From positions 1 to 38,188 of the IMG/VR virus record IMGVR_UViG_3300042868_007361: DNA of 38,188 nucleotides. One strand, written 5' to 3'. The position numbers and the translations under genes were made by a program. The notes under the pieces were generated by a model, which saw nothing but the letters and a program-made list of their open reading frames with translations, was not told the origin of the DNA and made no database searches. Shown here piece by piece: positions 30,583 to 38,151 of this stretch. The stretch comes from a virus. Numbering within the stretch: position 1 is the first letter of the stretch; every line of letters starts with the position of its first letter.

Positions 30583-31392
30583 TTATTTAGACAATGAACG
30601 CTTTAGTTTGAAATACTCGTCATAATCTCCGGTATTCCTTGCACGCTCTAAGGCATCCTCAATTCGCTTATTAGTGCCTTCGTTTGGTGCGCTAGAGCGT
30701 AAAGTCTTCTCTGGCGCGGGTTTTGTAGTCGTTTTTGGTTGCATTTTCGTTCCACTTTCAAAAGATGCTAGTTTGACCGCAAAGTCAATCGGGTCTGTGA
30801 TTTTAGATAGCTCAGATGCTAGGTCTTTGTCCTTGCCAAGCCGTAAAACAAACTCGGCAGGGTTTTGTAAGACTTTAACAATTAAACTTTGCTGAACCGT
30901 GCTTAACAAATCTTGAACGTATAGCTCTGCATCCTCAATTTCATCTTGGTCATATTGCTTTTTTGCCTCATTGTAGGCATTGACCTTTTCAGAAAATGAT
31001 TTTTGAGCTAATTGCTCGCGTTCTTTTTCAGCTTCTTTTTTCTTTTCGACTTCGATTGACTTTTTAACCCAATCTTTATAAGCCGAACGGAATGCGTTTT
31101 CGTCGTAATCAAAATCCTCGAGCGAAGGTTCTTTTCCTAACTCTGGCTCTTTAGTTTCTGGCTCTAACTTACGCTTTAGCTCTTTGTTTTCCTTATTAAG
31201 CTCACGTAAACGGCGGCGCATATCGCGGATTGGCACGCTTTCGTCTTGCGGTTCTTCCTGCTGCGGCTCGGTTTGTACTTCTTCAGCCTGCTCTTCCTGA
31301 ACTTCGTCTTGTTGCTCTTCAACGACCTGTTCTACTTCTTCAACTTCCTGCGCTTCTTCAACTACTTCCTGCACTTCAAGCTCGTCACTCAT
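30583..31392 (-). CDS. Scaffolding protein
   Basis: A 269-residue protein. The first 55 residues are almost all Glu/Gln/Val, then basic/acidic helices (DMRRRLRELNKENKELKRKL) and a C-terminal basic helix (ARNTGDYDEYFKLKRSLSK) that matches the coat-binding end of P22-type scaffolds. Located between portal and coat, the P22 order. Directs procapsid assembly and then leaves. Overlaps the portal stop by 8 bases. Confidence 0.85.
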   Translation of the reverse strand: MSDELEVQEVVEEAQEVEEVEQVVEEQQDEVQEEQAEEVQTEPQQEEPQDESVPIRDMRRRLRELNKENKELKRKLEPETKEPELGKEPSLEDFDYDENAFRSAYKDWVKKSIEVEKKKEAEKEREQLAQKSFSEKVNAYNEAKKQYDQDEIEDAELYVQDLLSTVQQSLIVKVLQNPAEFVLRLGKDKDLASELSKITDPIDFAVKLASFESGTKMQPKTTTKPAPEKTLRSSAPNEGTNKRIEDALERARNTGDYDEYFKLKRSLSK

Positions 31393-33436
31393 TTACATTT
31401 ACTCCATTCTCGGCACTAGGCGCTGCCGGTTGCGCTTGCGCTGATTGCGCTAAAACTTGCATATTCTTAACCGCCATGTCTTGCTCTGATTGGTCAATCT
31501 CTGCCAGAGTTTTCATTGTCTTAGCTTTGGTTTCTTCGGCCTTGGCTAAGTTTAGGACGGTTTCTACTCGCGATTTTGTTGCATCTGCGTTTGCCTGCTC
31601 AGTAAGCCCGATTAAGTATTGCTGCTCTGGCGTTGGCTGCATGTTTTGCATTGCCTTGGCCTGCAATTCTTCTTTTTCATCGTCGGTCGGTTCTACTGCG
31701 CCAATATCCAACAGCATATTTCGGTAGTATTTACGCACATCTGCAAGGCCTTCGCCCTCCATATTTTGCATAATCAGCGATGCAAGAACGGTTTTGCGCT
31801 GCGGGTCTTGTTCTTGAGCATGAATAGCCATTAGATTCTTAACGACCGAGTTTCGCTTGCTTGTTGATGTCGGCCCTACGTCTGCATAAACATCAAAATC
31901 AGCGCGGCTCAAATCGTTTTTAAGCGTAACCTTTCCGGTTTCTTCGTCTAAATACGGGTCAGATTTTAGCTTGCGTGATTCTGGCTCGTTTTCTTTTCCG
32001 AGATATTTCATCTCTCGGTCGTCGTCTGTATAAATATCTTTAGCCATAGATAACCAAATCTGACCAGCACGCTGTAACGCACGAGCTAAGTTTGACATCG
32101 GCAAGAATAGATTAACATCAACACGTTGTTGAATCATATCAACCGCTTGACCAGAAACATTCGATACTAACTTATCGGCTGATTGATTGTTGCCGAGAAT
32201 TTCTTGAATGTCTTGCTCGGTAAGTGTCAGTAACGCAGCCAAAGACTGAGGAACGGTAGGCGGCTCAAGAATAGCAACCGGCCCTTGCGCTGAAATACTG
32301 CCATCTGCTCCGGTGACTTTATTGACAAGCAAATATGGGTTACGCTCAATCGTATCATTGGCCCACATATGGCTAAGTCCAGCAACTTGCTCTGGCACAA
32401 AGATTGGCTTGCGAATTTGCGGATAGGTTGCAATCTCTGCAAGAATAGCAATTAAAGCGTTTTTGATACGTTGCGGGTCTTTACCGGGCCGAACAATACC
32501 CATAAACCGCTCAATGCCGTTAACGTACCAACGTTTACAATAAACCGGCACAATCGGAATATGCTTGCCAGCGATATAACCACAGTCTTCTAGAATCTTA
32601 GAACCGGATAGCAAATACTTGTGAATTTTGGTTTTCTTGACCTTCTTAGATTTCTCTAGCACAAAACCTAACGCAGCAAGCTCTTTTTGTTCGTCTTCGT
32701 CATATTCTGATTTGTAAACCTTACGCTTTTCGCCAGTAGAATCAACAAAGTGAAGCACTGTTTCAGTTACTTGCTCTTTTTGATACCACTCAGCCACATA
32801 TACGTTTTTATCGTTGCACCAGTCAAAGTGTTGGTAAAACTTCTCAATGGGCCACGACGTAGGGTCATCACCAAACGTTTCAATATAAGAATCGACAGAA
32901 TAAGGAGTAAGAACACAACTCCAATCAGCATCTGATTTATCCATACGCAACGCTGTAGGGTCAAAAAATACTCGTTGGTCTGCATCTGGTATAGGCTCAA
33001 ATCGAATCCGTTGCTTGTCGTCGTCTTCGTCTTCGTCGTCTTCGTACTCATTACACAGCCGGAAAGCGCCAAAACCACCGCCAAGCGCCTCTTCGTAGGC
33101 ATTATCAACAGCTTCAAGTCCCTGCGAATCTTGAAAGTCTGCACGATACAGACCATCGCAAAGGTCTGCTAATTCGTCGCTCTTACCGTCCTTTGGAATA
33201 AAATCAACGTCTATCCGATTGTTCCGATACTCAGCAATTGCTCGGATAACAGCTTGGTGACATTTATTAAACTCAGGCTTCGCTCGGTTCTCAAACAGTC
33301 GAGCGTAGTTGCCTTCATATTGCGCACCAGTAATAGAATAGAATCTGCGGTCTTCTTGTGACTGCAATCGCTCATCCTGACCGATATTGTAAGCATCATC
33401 AAATTTGCGTAAGCACTGAGCTAAAAAATCATCCAT
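31385..33436 (-). CDS. Portal protein, P22-like
   Basis: A 683-residue P22-type portal. LRKFDDAYNIGQDERLQSQE and AIAEYRNNRIDVDFIPKDGK form the N-terminal signature, with a long stem and wing region. The C-terminal part is a Gln/Ala-rich helical barrel (LAQSAQAQPAAPSAE). ATG at 33436 is chosen because GGA lies 8-10 bases before it; ATG at 33442, which overlaps the terminase stop, is an equal alternative and adds two residues. Forms the dodecameric DNA entry ring. Confidence 0.92.
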   Translation of the reverse strand: MDDFLAQCLRKFDDAYNIGQDERLQSQEDRRFYSITGAQYEGNYARLFENRAKPEFNKCHQAVIRAIAEYRNNRIDVDFIPKDGKSDELADLCDGLYRADFQDSQGLEAVDNAYEEALGGGFGAFRLCNEYEDDEDEDDDKQRIRFEPIPDADQRVFFDPTALRMDKSDADWSCVLTPYSVDSYIETFGDDPTSWPIEKFYQHFDWCNDKNVYVAEWYQKEQVTETVLHFVDSTGEKRKVYKSEYDEDEQKELAALGFVLEKSKKVKKTKIHKYLLSGSKILEDCGYIAGKHIPIVPVYCKRWYVNGIERFMGIVRPGKDPQRIKNALIAILAEIATYPQIRKPIFVPEQVAGLSHMWANDTIERNPYLLVNKVTGADGSISAQGPVAILEPPTVPQSLAALLTLTEQDIQEILGNNQSADKLVSNVSGQAVDMIQQRVDVNLFLPMSNLARALQRAGQIWLSMAKDIYTDDDREMKYLGKENEPESRKLKSDPYLDEETGKVTLKNDLSRADFDVYADVGPTSTSKRNSVVKNLMAIHAQEQDPQRKTVLASLIMQNMEGEGLADVRKYYRNMLLDIGAVEPTDDEKEELQAKAMQNMQPTPEQQYLIGLTEQANADATKSRVETVLNLAKAEETKAKTMKTLAEIDQSEQDMAVKNMQVLAQSAQAQPAAPSAENGVNVNE

Positions 33437-33438
33437 AA

Positions 33439-34674
33439 TCATTTCCAAGAAAGATTTACAACGGGCGGCATGTAATTATCAACCTTTGCCGAATTGTTTA
33501 GTTTGCGGGCATTCTCGCATGCATAACGTAGTGCGTCAATTACGTGGTTGTTTTTATCTTCTAGCTGGTTAGATATTTTAATCTCGCCCGTCATTTGGTC
33601 TAGCTCATACCGATATGAGTAGGTTTTCAATTCTTGGATTAGATGCCCGCATCTAGGATGCACAACAATATCAAACGATTTTAGAAACTCGATACCTTCT
33701 TCGATTGATTTTGGCCCTTTGACTGCTGGAACGATACGCGGGAAGCCGTGGTTGCGTAGATAACTTATAGTTTCTGGTCTTGCGCTATCGGCAGTGATAA
33801 AGAAGTCACGGCAACGCGGAATAGTATCAAACAAGTCCGGCAGCTTATCAATCTCACAGCCGACCATGTGTGCCTCATAGTCTACATAAAGAATCCGACC
33901 AGATATGTAGCAGCGTATAAGCACAGTGGGGTCAACACTAAAGCCCCAGTCAGCACCAAACCTAAAATCCGCACCAGCGTCACTTTCAAACTCTTTAACT
34001 TCCCAGTTTTTGAAGACTGTAGCTTGTGATTGTTTTCTGTAGTTGCCAAGATAAATCCAATTGAATTTGTCAAAGTCTCTCTCCCGCATCGGCTCGATTT
34101 CTTCCGAAACAAACTGCTTATCGAGAAATGCAAGGTTATCTTGATACGTAGAATGAATGACAATCGAGCCAGCGGGAGGATTTAGAGCAAGCAAATCAAT
34201 CGGGTCTGTTGGCTCTTCCGGATTATATGAGCACCACATTTCCGCGCCAGCCTTCCGCATAATCGTCGGTATAAGCTTGTCAAGACTGGTTTGTGAGATA
34301 TTCCGGCCTTCTTCTATCCAACAAACGTCTGTACCTTCTAGAGATTTAATAGACTCTGCTGTGTGGTCTTTCAACCCACGGAAAATGATGCGACCACCGT
34401 TCTTGTCTGTGATTTCTGTCTTAGTAATACTAAAGAAGTCCTGAAGACCGTAATGCTGTATTTTTACTTCTAACAAAGATTTGACCGAATCACTAATAGA
34501 ATTCTGATACTCACGCACACATACAGAACGCGTTTGCGTCATTAAATGTCTTTCAATTAAACTTTCAGCGAAGAAATGAGAACGACCAGCGGCGCGACCA
34601 CCCTTGGCGAATTTATACCTACTACGCTCAAGAAATGGTCTGTAAACTTTTAAAGTTTTGAATTCTACTTGCAT
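33439..34674 (-). CDS. terL: Terminase large subunit
   Basis: A 411-residue packaging motor. ATPase part: KGGRAAGRSHF near residue 25 is a deviant Walker A, and VCWIEEG near 116 is Walker B with the catalytic glutamate. Nuclease part: FGADWGFSVDP, ITADSARPE and NHVIDALRYA give the three metal-binding aspartates of the RNase H-like fold. Terminase_3/PBSX type. Cuts and pumps phage DNA into the head. Confidence 0.95.
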   Translation of the reverse strand: MQVEFKTLKVYRPFLERSRYKFAKGGRAAGRSHFFAESLIERHLMTQTRSVCVREYQNSISDSVKSLLEVKIQHYGLQDFFSITKTEITDKNGGRIIFRGLKDHTAESIKSLEGTDVCWIEEGRNISQTSLDKLIPTIMRKAGAEMWCSYNPEEPTDPIDLLALNPPAGSIVIHSTYQDNLAFLDKQFVSEEIEPMRERDFDKFNWIYLGNYRKQSQATVFKNWEVKEFESDAGADFRFGADWGFSVDPTVLIRCYISGRILYVDYEAHMVGCEIDKLPDLFDTIPRCRDFFITADSARPETISYLRNHGFPRIVPAVKGPKSIEEGIEFLKSFDIVVHPRCGHLIQELKTYSYRYELDQMTGEIKISNQLEDKNNHVIDALRYACENARKLNNSAKVDNYMPPVVNLSWK

Positions 34675-34676
34675 GG

Positions 34677-35120
34677 CTATTTTTTTATTTTCAATCTGTT
34701 TCCATTAAACAACAAATTAGGATTGACATAATAAAAAACCGACTTTCCTGTGTGCGCTATAAACTCATGCTCCACCAACTCTTTAATGCCTCGATAATAC
34801 TTGCTTTTTGGTATGTCATTATGAAACAACACAACAACGTCGCTACATATTGATTGCTGCATCTCTTTCATGACCTCGCACAGCATAAATATACCAGCGC
34901 TATTCAACTTAGCAATCTTGGGCAATGCAGCAGGGAAAACTTTAACAAATTCAGCAGCATCAAAATTAACAGTCTTAGATATATAAGATTGCTCGGTTAG
35001 CAGCTCTCCGGTTTCCATATCTACAATAGAGCGGGAATCTTTCTTCTTCGCACTACTTCTTTTTTGTTTTATCTCAAAAACAACAGTAAACGGATTAGGC
35101 TTATTACCAGCAAAAACCAA
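34677..35120 (-). CDS. RepL-like winged-helix protein
   Basis: A 147-residue protein. SIVDMETGELL near residue 30, a winged helix (LNSAGIFMLCEVMKEM ... IPKSKYYRGIKELVEHEFIA) and the ending YYVNPNLLFNGNRL match RepL-type plasmid/phage replication initiators. It lies between the probable small terminase and the large terminase, where no replication protein is normally found. The start is taken as TTG at 35118-35120, because AGGGTG lies 6 bases before it; GTG at 35127-35129 is the alternative and would place that site inside the gene. Packaging specificity or regulation are other possible roles. Confidence 0.6.
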   Translation of the reverse strand: MVFAGNKPNPFTVVFEIKQKRSSAKKKDSRSIVDMETGELLTEQSYISKTVNFDAAEFVKVFPAALPKIAKLNSAGIFMLCEVMKEMQQSICSDVVVLFHNDIPKSKYYRGIKELVEHEFIAHTGKSVFYYVNPNLLFNGNRLKIKK

Positions 35121-35271
35121 GACAATCACCCTATTTTATACAAAATTATCCAACAAATAAGCACAATACCACTTTATTTTCTCAACATCTGGTAAGAAAG
35201 TTGCAAAAGTGAGACAATAATATCATATTTTATGCGGGCTTGCAGTCATCCGTTCTTATAATCTTCAAATA

Positions 35272-35288
35272 GGCAAGAATCGTGCCAG
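35272..35288 (-). promoter_or_regulatory. Sigma-54-type promoter of the late operon
   Basis: Read leftward: CTGGCACGATTCTTGCC, which fits the RpoN consensus TGGCAC-N5-TTGC exactly (-24 GG at 35286-35285, -12 GC at 35274-35273). The predicted start lies about 12 bases further left, some 140 bases before the RepL-like gene and the terminase-to-lysis block. It sits just after the terminator at 35328-35346. Activity would need an enhancer-binding activator; no such gene is seen in the window, so a host one is implied. Confidence 0.55.
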
Positions 35289-35321
35289 CTTTTAAATAAT
35301 CTAAAAATAATTTATAAGCAT

Positions 35322-35346
35322 AAAAAAGCCCACCAATCAGGCGGGC
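35322..35346 (-). terminator. Terminator after the probable small terminase
   Basis: On the minus strand GCCCGCC-TGATT-GGTGGGC (35346-35328) runs into six T residues (35327-35322). It ends the one-gene transcript of 35379-35630 and separates it from the late operon. Confidence 0.8.
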
Positions 35347-35378
35347 TTATATCACCAAAAATACTATATAAAGTGTAA

Positions 35379-35630
35379 TCACTCAACAATCTTACGCACA
35401 ATCTCTGTAACTTTCATGTCTGCCTCGATATTAGCTTGAACTTGCTGTAAGTCAGGCAAACACTTCTTAAGCAAGATTTCAGCGGCCTTAATCTGTGTTG
35501 CTGTCATATCTACGCCACCCATGGCATGATTACCCAAACGATTGATAAGCTCGGCAGCTTTAATCTTAGTCCGCCACTCTTCACTCATACGAACACGCTC
35601 TTTAGTTGTATTCTTTAAATAATTCGACAT
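35379..35630 (-). CDS. Probable terminase small subunit
   Basis: An 83-residue, helical protein. WRTKIKAAELINRLGNHAMG and DMTATQIKAAEILLKKCLPD resemble the HTH-containing small proteins that phage annotations place upstream of the large terminase as its DNA-recognition partner. AAGGA is 9 bases before the ATG. It is separated from the large subunit by the RepL-like gene, with its own promoter and terminator, so a regulatory role is an alternative. Confidence 0.6.
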   Translation of the reverse strand: MSNYLKNTTKERVRMSEEWRTKIKAAELINRLGNHAMGGVDMTATQIKAAEILLKKCLPDLQQVQANIEADMKVTEIVRKIVE

Positions 35631-35676
35631 TTTACGAATCCTTAAAAATCAAGCACTTACAAAAAATAGTGTACTA

Positions 35677-35682
35677 ATTATA
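35677..35682 (-). promoter_or_regulatory. -10 box of leftward promoter for small terminase gene
   Basis: A perfect TATAAT read leftward, in the 155-base divergent gap before the probable small terminase. The region about 17 bases upstream is a T-rich tract (TTTTTA) without a strong -35 box. Confidence 0.45.
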
Positions 35683-35721
35683 CAACACAAGAAAAAAAAT
35701 AAAAATAATTGAAAATATGCA

Positions 35722-35750
35722 TTGCTTTTATGTCGTTCAGTATGTAATAT
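35722..35750 (+). promoter_or_regulatory. Sigma-70-type early promoter
   Basis: TTGCTT (35722-35727), 17-base spacer, TAATAT (35745-35750), about 35 bases before the first gene of the rightward end operon. Shares ATGYATTGCTTTTA context with the promoter at 2641-2669. No GTTGTATTT operator is seen here. Confidence 0.6.
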
Positions 35751-35785
35751 ACATACATCGCAGCAAAACAACTGAGGAGCAAAAA

Positions 35786-36049
35786 ATGTTTTTAACACAC
35801 ACAGTACGCGAACCATTAAATAGCCTAGAGGAACAAAAAAACAATGTTGCAAATACTGCAAAATCTAAAGGCCTGGTATATGGTGATTATCTTTATAACG
35901 GTAACGGCTACGGTGTGCCAGCTTTGGGCGGCAATACATACAACGTTAAAGAAACATTAAAACAGTTTGGAGCTAAATTCAAAGGTGATTCTAAAGTATG
36001 GGCCTTTGATTCTTTTGAGCAACTTAATTCAGCACTTGCTGCAATTTAA
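35786..36049 (+). CDS. Small early protein
   Basis: An 87-residue protein. The C-terminal part (TYNVKETLKQFGAKFKGDSK followed by VWAFDSFEQL) resembles a small domain found in many phage and DNA-repair-associated proteins, in which a predicted fold precedes a K-x-W motif. TGAGGAGC before the ATG at 35786 is a strong ribosome-binding site; the longer reading from 35717 would cross the promoter. First gene of its operon; function unknown. Confidence 0.7.
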   Translation: MFLTHTVREPLNSLEEQKNNVANTAKSKGLVYGDYLYNGNGYGVPALGGNTYNVKETLKQFGAKFKGDSKVWAFDSFEQLNSALAAI

Positions 36050-36076
36050 TTTTTTAATAATTTAGGAGAAACAAAA

Positions 36077-36265
36077 ATGATTCAATTTCAATACCCCGAA
36101 GGCGCTGAACAGTTTGATGCAGCAGCATTCAACCAAGACGGCTCATTCATCATGACAGGACATAGAGAAGAGTGCGAGCAAGCAGCGATTGATGCTCGTG
36201 GACTGTACTGCTTGTGGGTTAACGGTCTGCCAGTAATCCGCTTCGACTTTGAAGATAAAGAATAA
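36077..36265 (+). CDS. Small acidic hypothetical protein
   Basis: A 62-residue protein (MIQFQYPEGAEQFDAAAFNQ), acidic, probably a small beta/alpha fold. TAGGAGAA precedes the ATG. Family not recognised. Confidence 0.65.
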   Translation: MIQFQYPEGAEQFDAAAFNQDGSFIMTGHREECEQAAIDARGLYCLWVNGLPVIRFDFEDKE

Positions 36266-36296
36266 AAATTAATCCAAACACACAAAGAGGAAAAAA

Positions 36297-36503
36297 ATGA
36301 TTACCAACATCAAAAAACTAGCAAAAGTAAAAAACGAAGATAAAGACCAACCAGAAACTTTATATTTTCAACTAGTAGAAGTTACTTATAACGTTTTTGG
36401 TCGAGTTTTTACTGAAACATTTGATACCCGCATCACAAATAAAGGCCAGTTTATTATTGATGGTGATGGCTTTATTAAGCACGATTTAGAATTGCCAGCA
36501 TAA
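36297..36503 (+). CDS. Small hypothetical protein
   Basis: A 68-residue, beta-rich protein (TLYFQLVEVTYNVFGRVFTE) of unknown function. AAAGAGGAAAAA is a good ribosome-binding site. Anti-host or regulatory roles are typical at this position in phages, but nothing specific is visible. Confidence 0.65.
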   Translation: MITNIKKLAKVKNEDKDQPETLYFQLVEVTYNVFGRVFTETFDTRITNKGQFIIDGDGFIKHDLELPA

Positions 36504-36516
36504 AGAGGAAAGCAAA

Positions 36517-36696
36517 ATGCAAGCACTAATCGAAAAAGCAAAACAATTAAATGTCAATCAGTTGTGTGATTTAATTAAACAACTTTATGTTGACTATTCA
36601 GATGAAGCCGGTATTTGTTTGGATGCTTGCATGACTGCATTAGAACAAAAAACAACGCCTGAGTTTTTCTTAAACTTTTGCGGCTCTATCGAATGA
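36517..36696 (+). CDS. Small helical hypothetical protein
   Basis: A 59-residue protein (MQALIEKAKQLNVNQLCDLI) with predicted helices and a cysteine-containing second half. TAAAGAGGAAAG precedes the ATG. Stop overlaps the next ATG. Confidence 0.6.
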   Translation: MQALIEKAKQLNVNQLCDLIKQLYVDYSDEAGICLDACMTALEQKTTPEFFLNFCGSIE

Positions 36697-36881
36697 ACAA
36701 GCGAGAAACAATCCTTAATATTTTTATGGTTGCAGGCTATCACAACGACAAGCAAACATTTATGCGAGTTTTTGTCGAAAATAGAGTTAGCCTGCAGAAA
36801 GCAAATGAGCAATGGCGAATAGGCGTAGCTCAAAAAAAAAACGGGATGAAATGCACTTGTTACGAATGCAATAGAGTATAA
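36693..36881 (+). CDS. Small protein with C-terminal zinc knuckle-like motif
   Basis: A 62-residue protein (MNKRETILNIFMVAGYHNDK) ending in KCTCYECNRV, a compact CxCxxC group. The ATG at 36693 overlaps the previous stop; a longer reading from 36678 is a frame artefact. Function unknown. Confidence 0.6.
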   Translation: MNKRETILNIFMVAGYHNDKQTFMRVFVENRVSLQKANEQWRIGVAQKKNGMKCTCYECNRV

Positions 36882-36882
36882 A

Positions 36883-37074
36883 ATGGACTACATCGCACTC
36901 AAATACGCACTTTCAGATGCCAAGATTGCCCAAGGTCTTACAGTAGAAAACCAATACCGCGCACGTCTTGAGTATCTGCGGAATAAAAAAGCTACTTGGA
37001 TTACTGGCGACGAGATTGATTTGCGCCGTGACATTGACGAATTTTTAAGCCAAAATGAACGACAAACAGCATAA
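36883..37074 (+). CDS. Small hypothetical protein
   Basis: A 63-residue helical protein (ALKYALSDAKIAQGLTVENQ) with a DEIDLRRDIDEFL acidic end. Starts one base after the preceding stop region. Function unknown; it overlaps the next gene by 20 bases. Confidence 0.6.
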   Translation: MDYIALKYALSDAKIAQGLTVENQYRARLEYLRNKKATWITGDEIDLRRDIDEFLSQNERQTA

Positions 37075-37207
37075 GGAATGGCTAGAAGAACGCGCCGCGA
37101 TTCGTGAGTATGACGGACTGCAACCTCGAAAAGAAGCTGAGAAAGCCGCATTAGATGATTTTGAACGGTATTACAATGATAAAACGACAACTAAAGCCGG
37201 AATATAA
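37055..37207 (+). CDS. Conserved small phage protein (WLEERAAI type)
   Basis: A 50-residue protein. HKEWLEERAAIREYDGLQPR followed by KEAEKAALDDFERYY is a familiar small helical protein of many phages and prophages, function unknown. Its last third overlaps the HTH gene in another frame. A truncated second copy is at the left edge of the window (2-52). Confidence 0.65.
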   Translation: MNDKQHKEWLEERAAIREYDGLQPRKEAEKAALDDFERYYNDKTTTKAGI

Positions 37208-37511
37208 GCTAGGCCTGAAATACTTAGAAGAAGAACACGGACTCACAACCATAGAATTATCAGAAAAGCTCGGGATAAATCGCCGTAACGTTACTCAGTA
37301 TTTGAAATTATGGTCTGAGGTAGGGGTAAAAATCATTGACTGGCAGCCACACAAACAAGGCCATGCGCCAGTGTACGGTTTTGGTCGCGCAAAGAACAAG
37401 CCAGCGCCAAAAACTAAGCTAGAAGTTAGTCGAACATACAAAGAAAAGTTTGCTGCCGTGATTAAGCTTAAGAAGAGAATTGCTTATCAGAATAAAGTTA
37501 AATCACAATAA
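37176..37511 (+). CDS. Winged-helix/HTH DNA-binding protein, copy 2
   Basis: A 111-residue homologue of the protein at 21-362, with the same HTH (GLTTIELSEKLGINRRNVTQ) and wing. It differs by a few residues (PAPKTK for PTPKTK, RTYKEK for RAYKEK) and by its last residues (KVKSQ). Most base changes are silent, so both versions are under selection. The ATG at 37176 overlaps the preceding gene. Here the gene is followed by hairpin DNA instead of an HNH gene. Confidence 0.85.
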   Translation: MIKRQLKPEYKLGLKYLEEEHGLTTIELSEKLGINRRNVTQYLKLWSEVGVKIIDWQPHKQGHAPVYGFGRAKNKPAPKTKLEVSRTYKEKFAAVIKLKKRIAYQNKVKSQ

Positions 37512-37522
37512 TATATACTAGG

Positions 37523-37543
37523 GTGGATAGAATCATTATCCAC
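37523..37543 (+). terminator. Hairpin after HTH copy 2
   Basis: GTGGATA-GAATCAT-TATCCAC, a perfect 7-bp stem 12 bases after the gene. It is followed by a weakly T-rich stretch (CATCTCCATATCTTT), so intrinsic termination would be modest. It probably marks the end of the rightward operon. Confidence 0.45.
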
Positions 37544-37763
37544 TCATCTCCATATCTTTAATAAAGAAACAATTAAAAATACCAAGTTCGCTTGACGGGA
37601 TTATTCGCTTATACAAACGGCCTAGTTTCCACCTGAGTTACCGTTAGCTTTAACTGATACCTAATCCTAGTTCAGTCGGACAATCGCGGGGTGTATCGCG
37701 TGCCGGTGTTTTATTCTAAGCAGCCCATGCAAGCCCGTTTCTATCGTGTAGAGTACGGTCAAA

Positions 37764-37882
37764 TAAAAAAAGCCCTTAAGTCTTAGCTTTCAGCGCCCGA
37801 ACACTGCCAGATAACTGGAAAAAAGCTAAGGCTTAAAGGCCTTAATCGTCTAATGTTCGGGCATTTGACACCCAAACATTAG
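37764..37882 (-). ncRNA. Pseudoknot-capable structured terminator (copy 2)
   Basis: Bases 37512-37898 contain no gene. Leftward, after the small gene at 37899-38117, three pairings exist. (a) 37882-37871 with 37861-37850: 12 pairs including one G-U that exists only in the minus-strand RNA. (b) The long terminator stem 37843-37822 with 37790-37771, followed by seven T residues (37771-37765 region). It encloses CCAG...CTGG. (c) TGTTCGGGC at 37803-37795, in the stem's loop, with GCCCGAACA at 37862-37854. Pairings (a) and (c) share 37854-37861 and exclude each other. Pairing (c) plus (b) is an H-type pseudoknot. Terminator function is likely; switching is inferred. Confidence 0.55.
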
Positions 37883-37898
37883 CACAAATACAACACAA

Positions 37899-38117
37899 TT
37901 ACAAGCTAGGAATACCTACAATTTTCATTTTTTTCTCTAACTTTTCCAGCGTATCTAGTGAACGCTCTACTATTGTTACCCCGTACTCGTCACTTAAAAA
38001 CTCAGGATAAGTTCCAGCACGATACATTTCGTAATCAGTCAATATCTGTGCAAAACCTTCCAACAAATACAAAATATCGTTTTTTTCTAGTGCTGAGATG
38101 TCGAGGTATTCTGTCAT
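37899..38117 (-). CDS. Small conserved acidic protein, copy 2
   Basis: A 72-residue homologue of the product of 1420-1638. Its N-terminus (MTEYLDISALEKNDILYLLE) is identical; the middle differs and the C-terminus ends VGIPSL instead of VGSPSL. The unchanged frame with mostly silent or conservative change supports a real protein. Function unknown. Confidence 0.65.
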   Translation of the reverse strand: MTEYLDISALEKNDILYLLEGFAQILTDYEMYRAGTYPEFLSDEYGVTIVERSLDTLEKLEKKMKIVGIPSL

Positions 38118-38151
38118 ATATATTAAAGTTATACTAAGTTAGTGAAAAATG

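Noticed and set aside
37512-37898. Type III toxin-antitoxin RNA repeats suggested by the pseudoknot
   Set aside because: There is one pseudoknot only, no tandem repeats, and no ToxN/AbiQ-like protein nearby; the T-run indicates a terminator.
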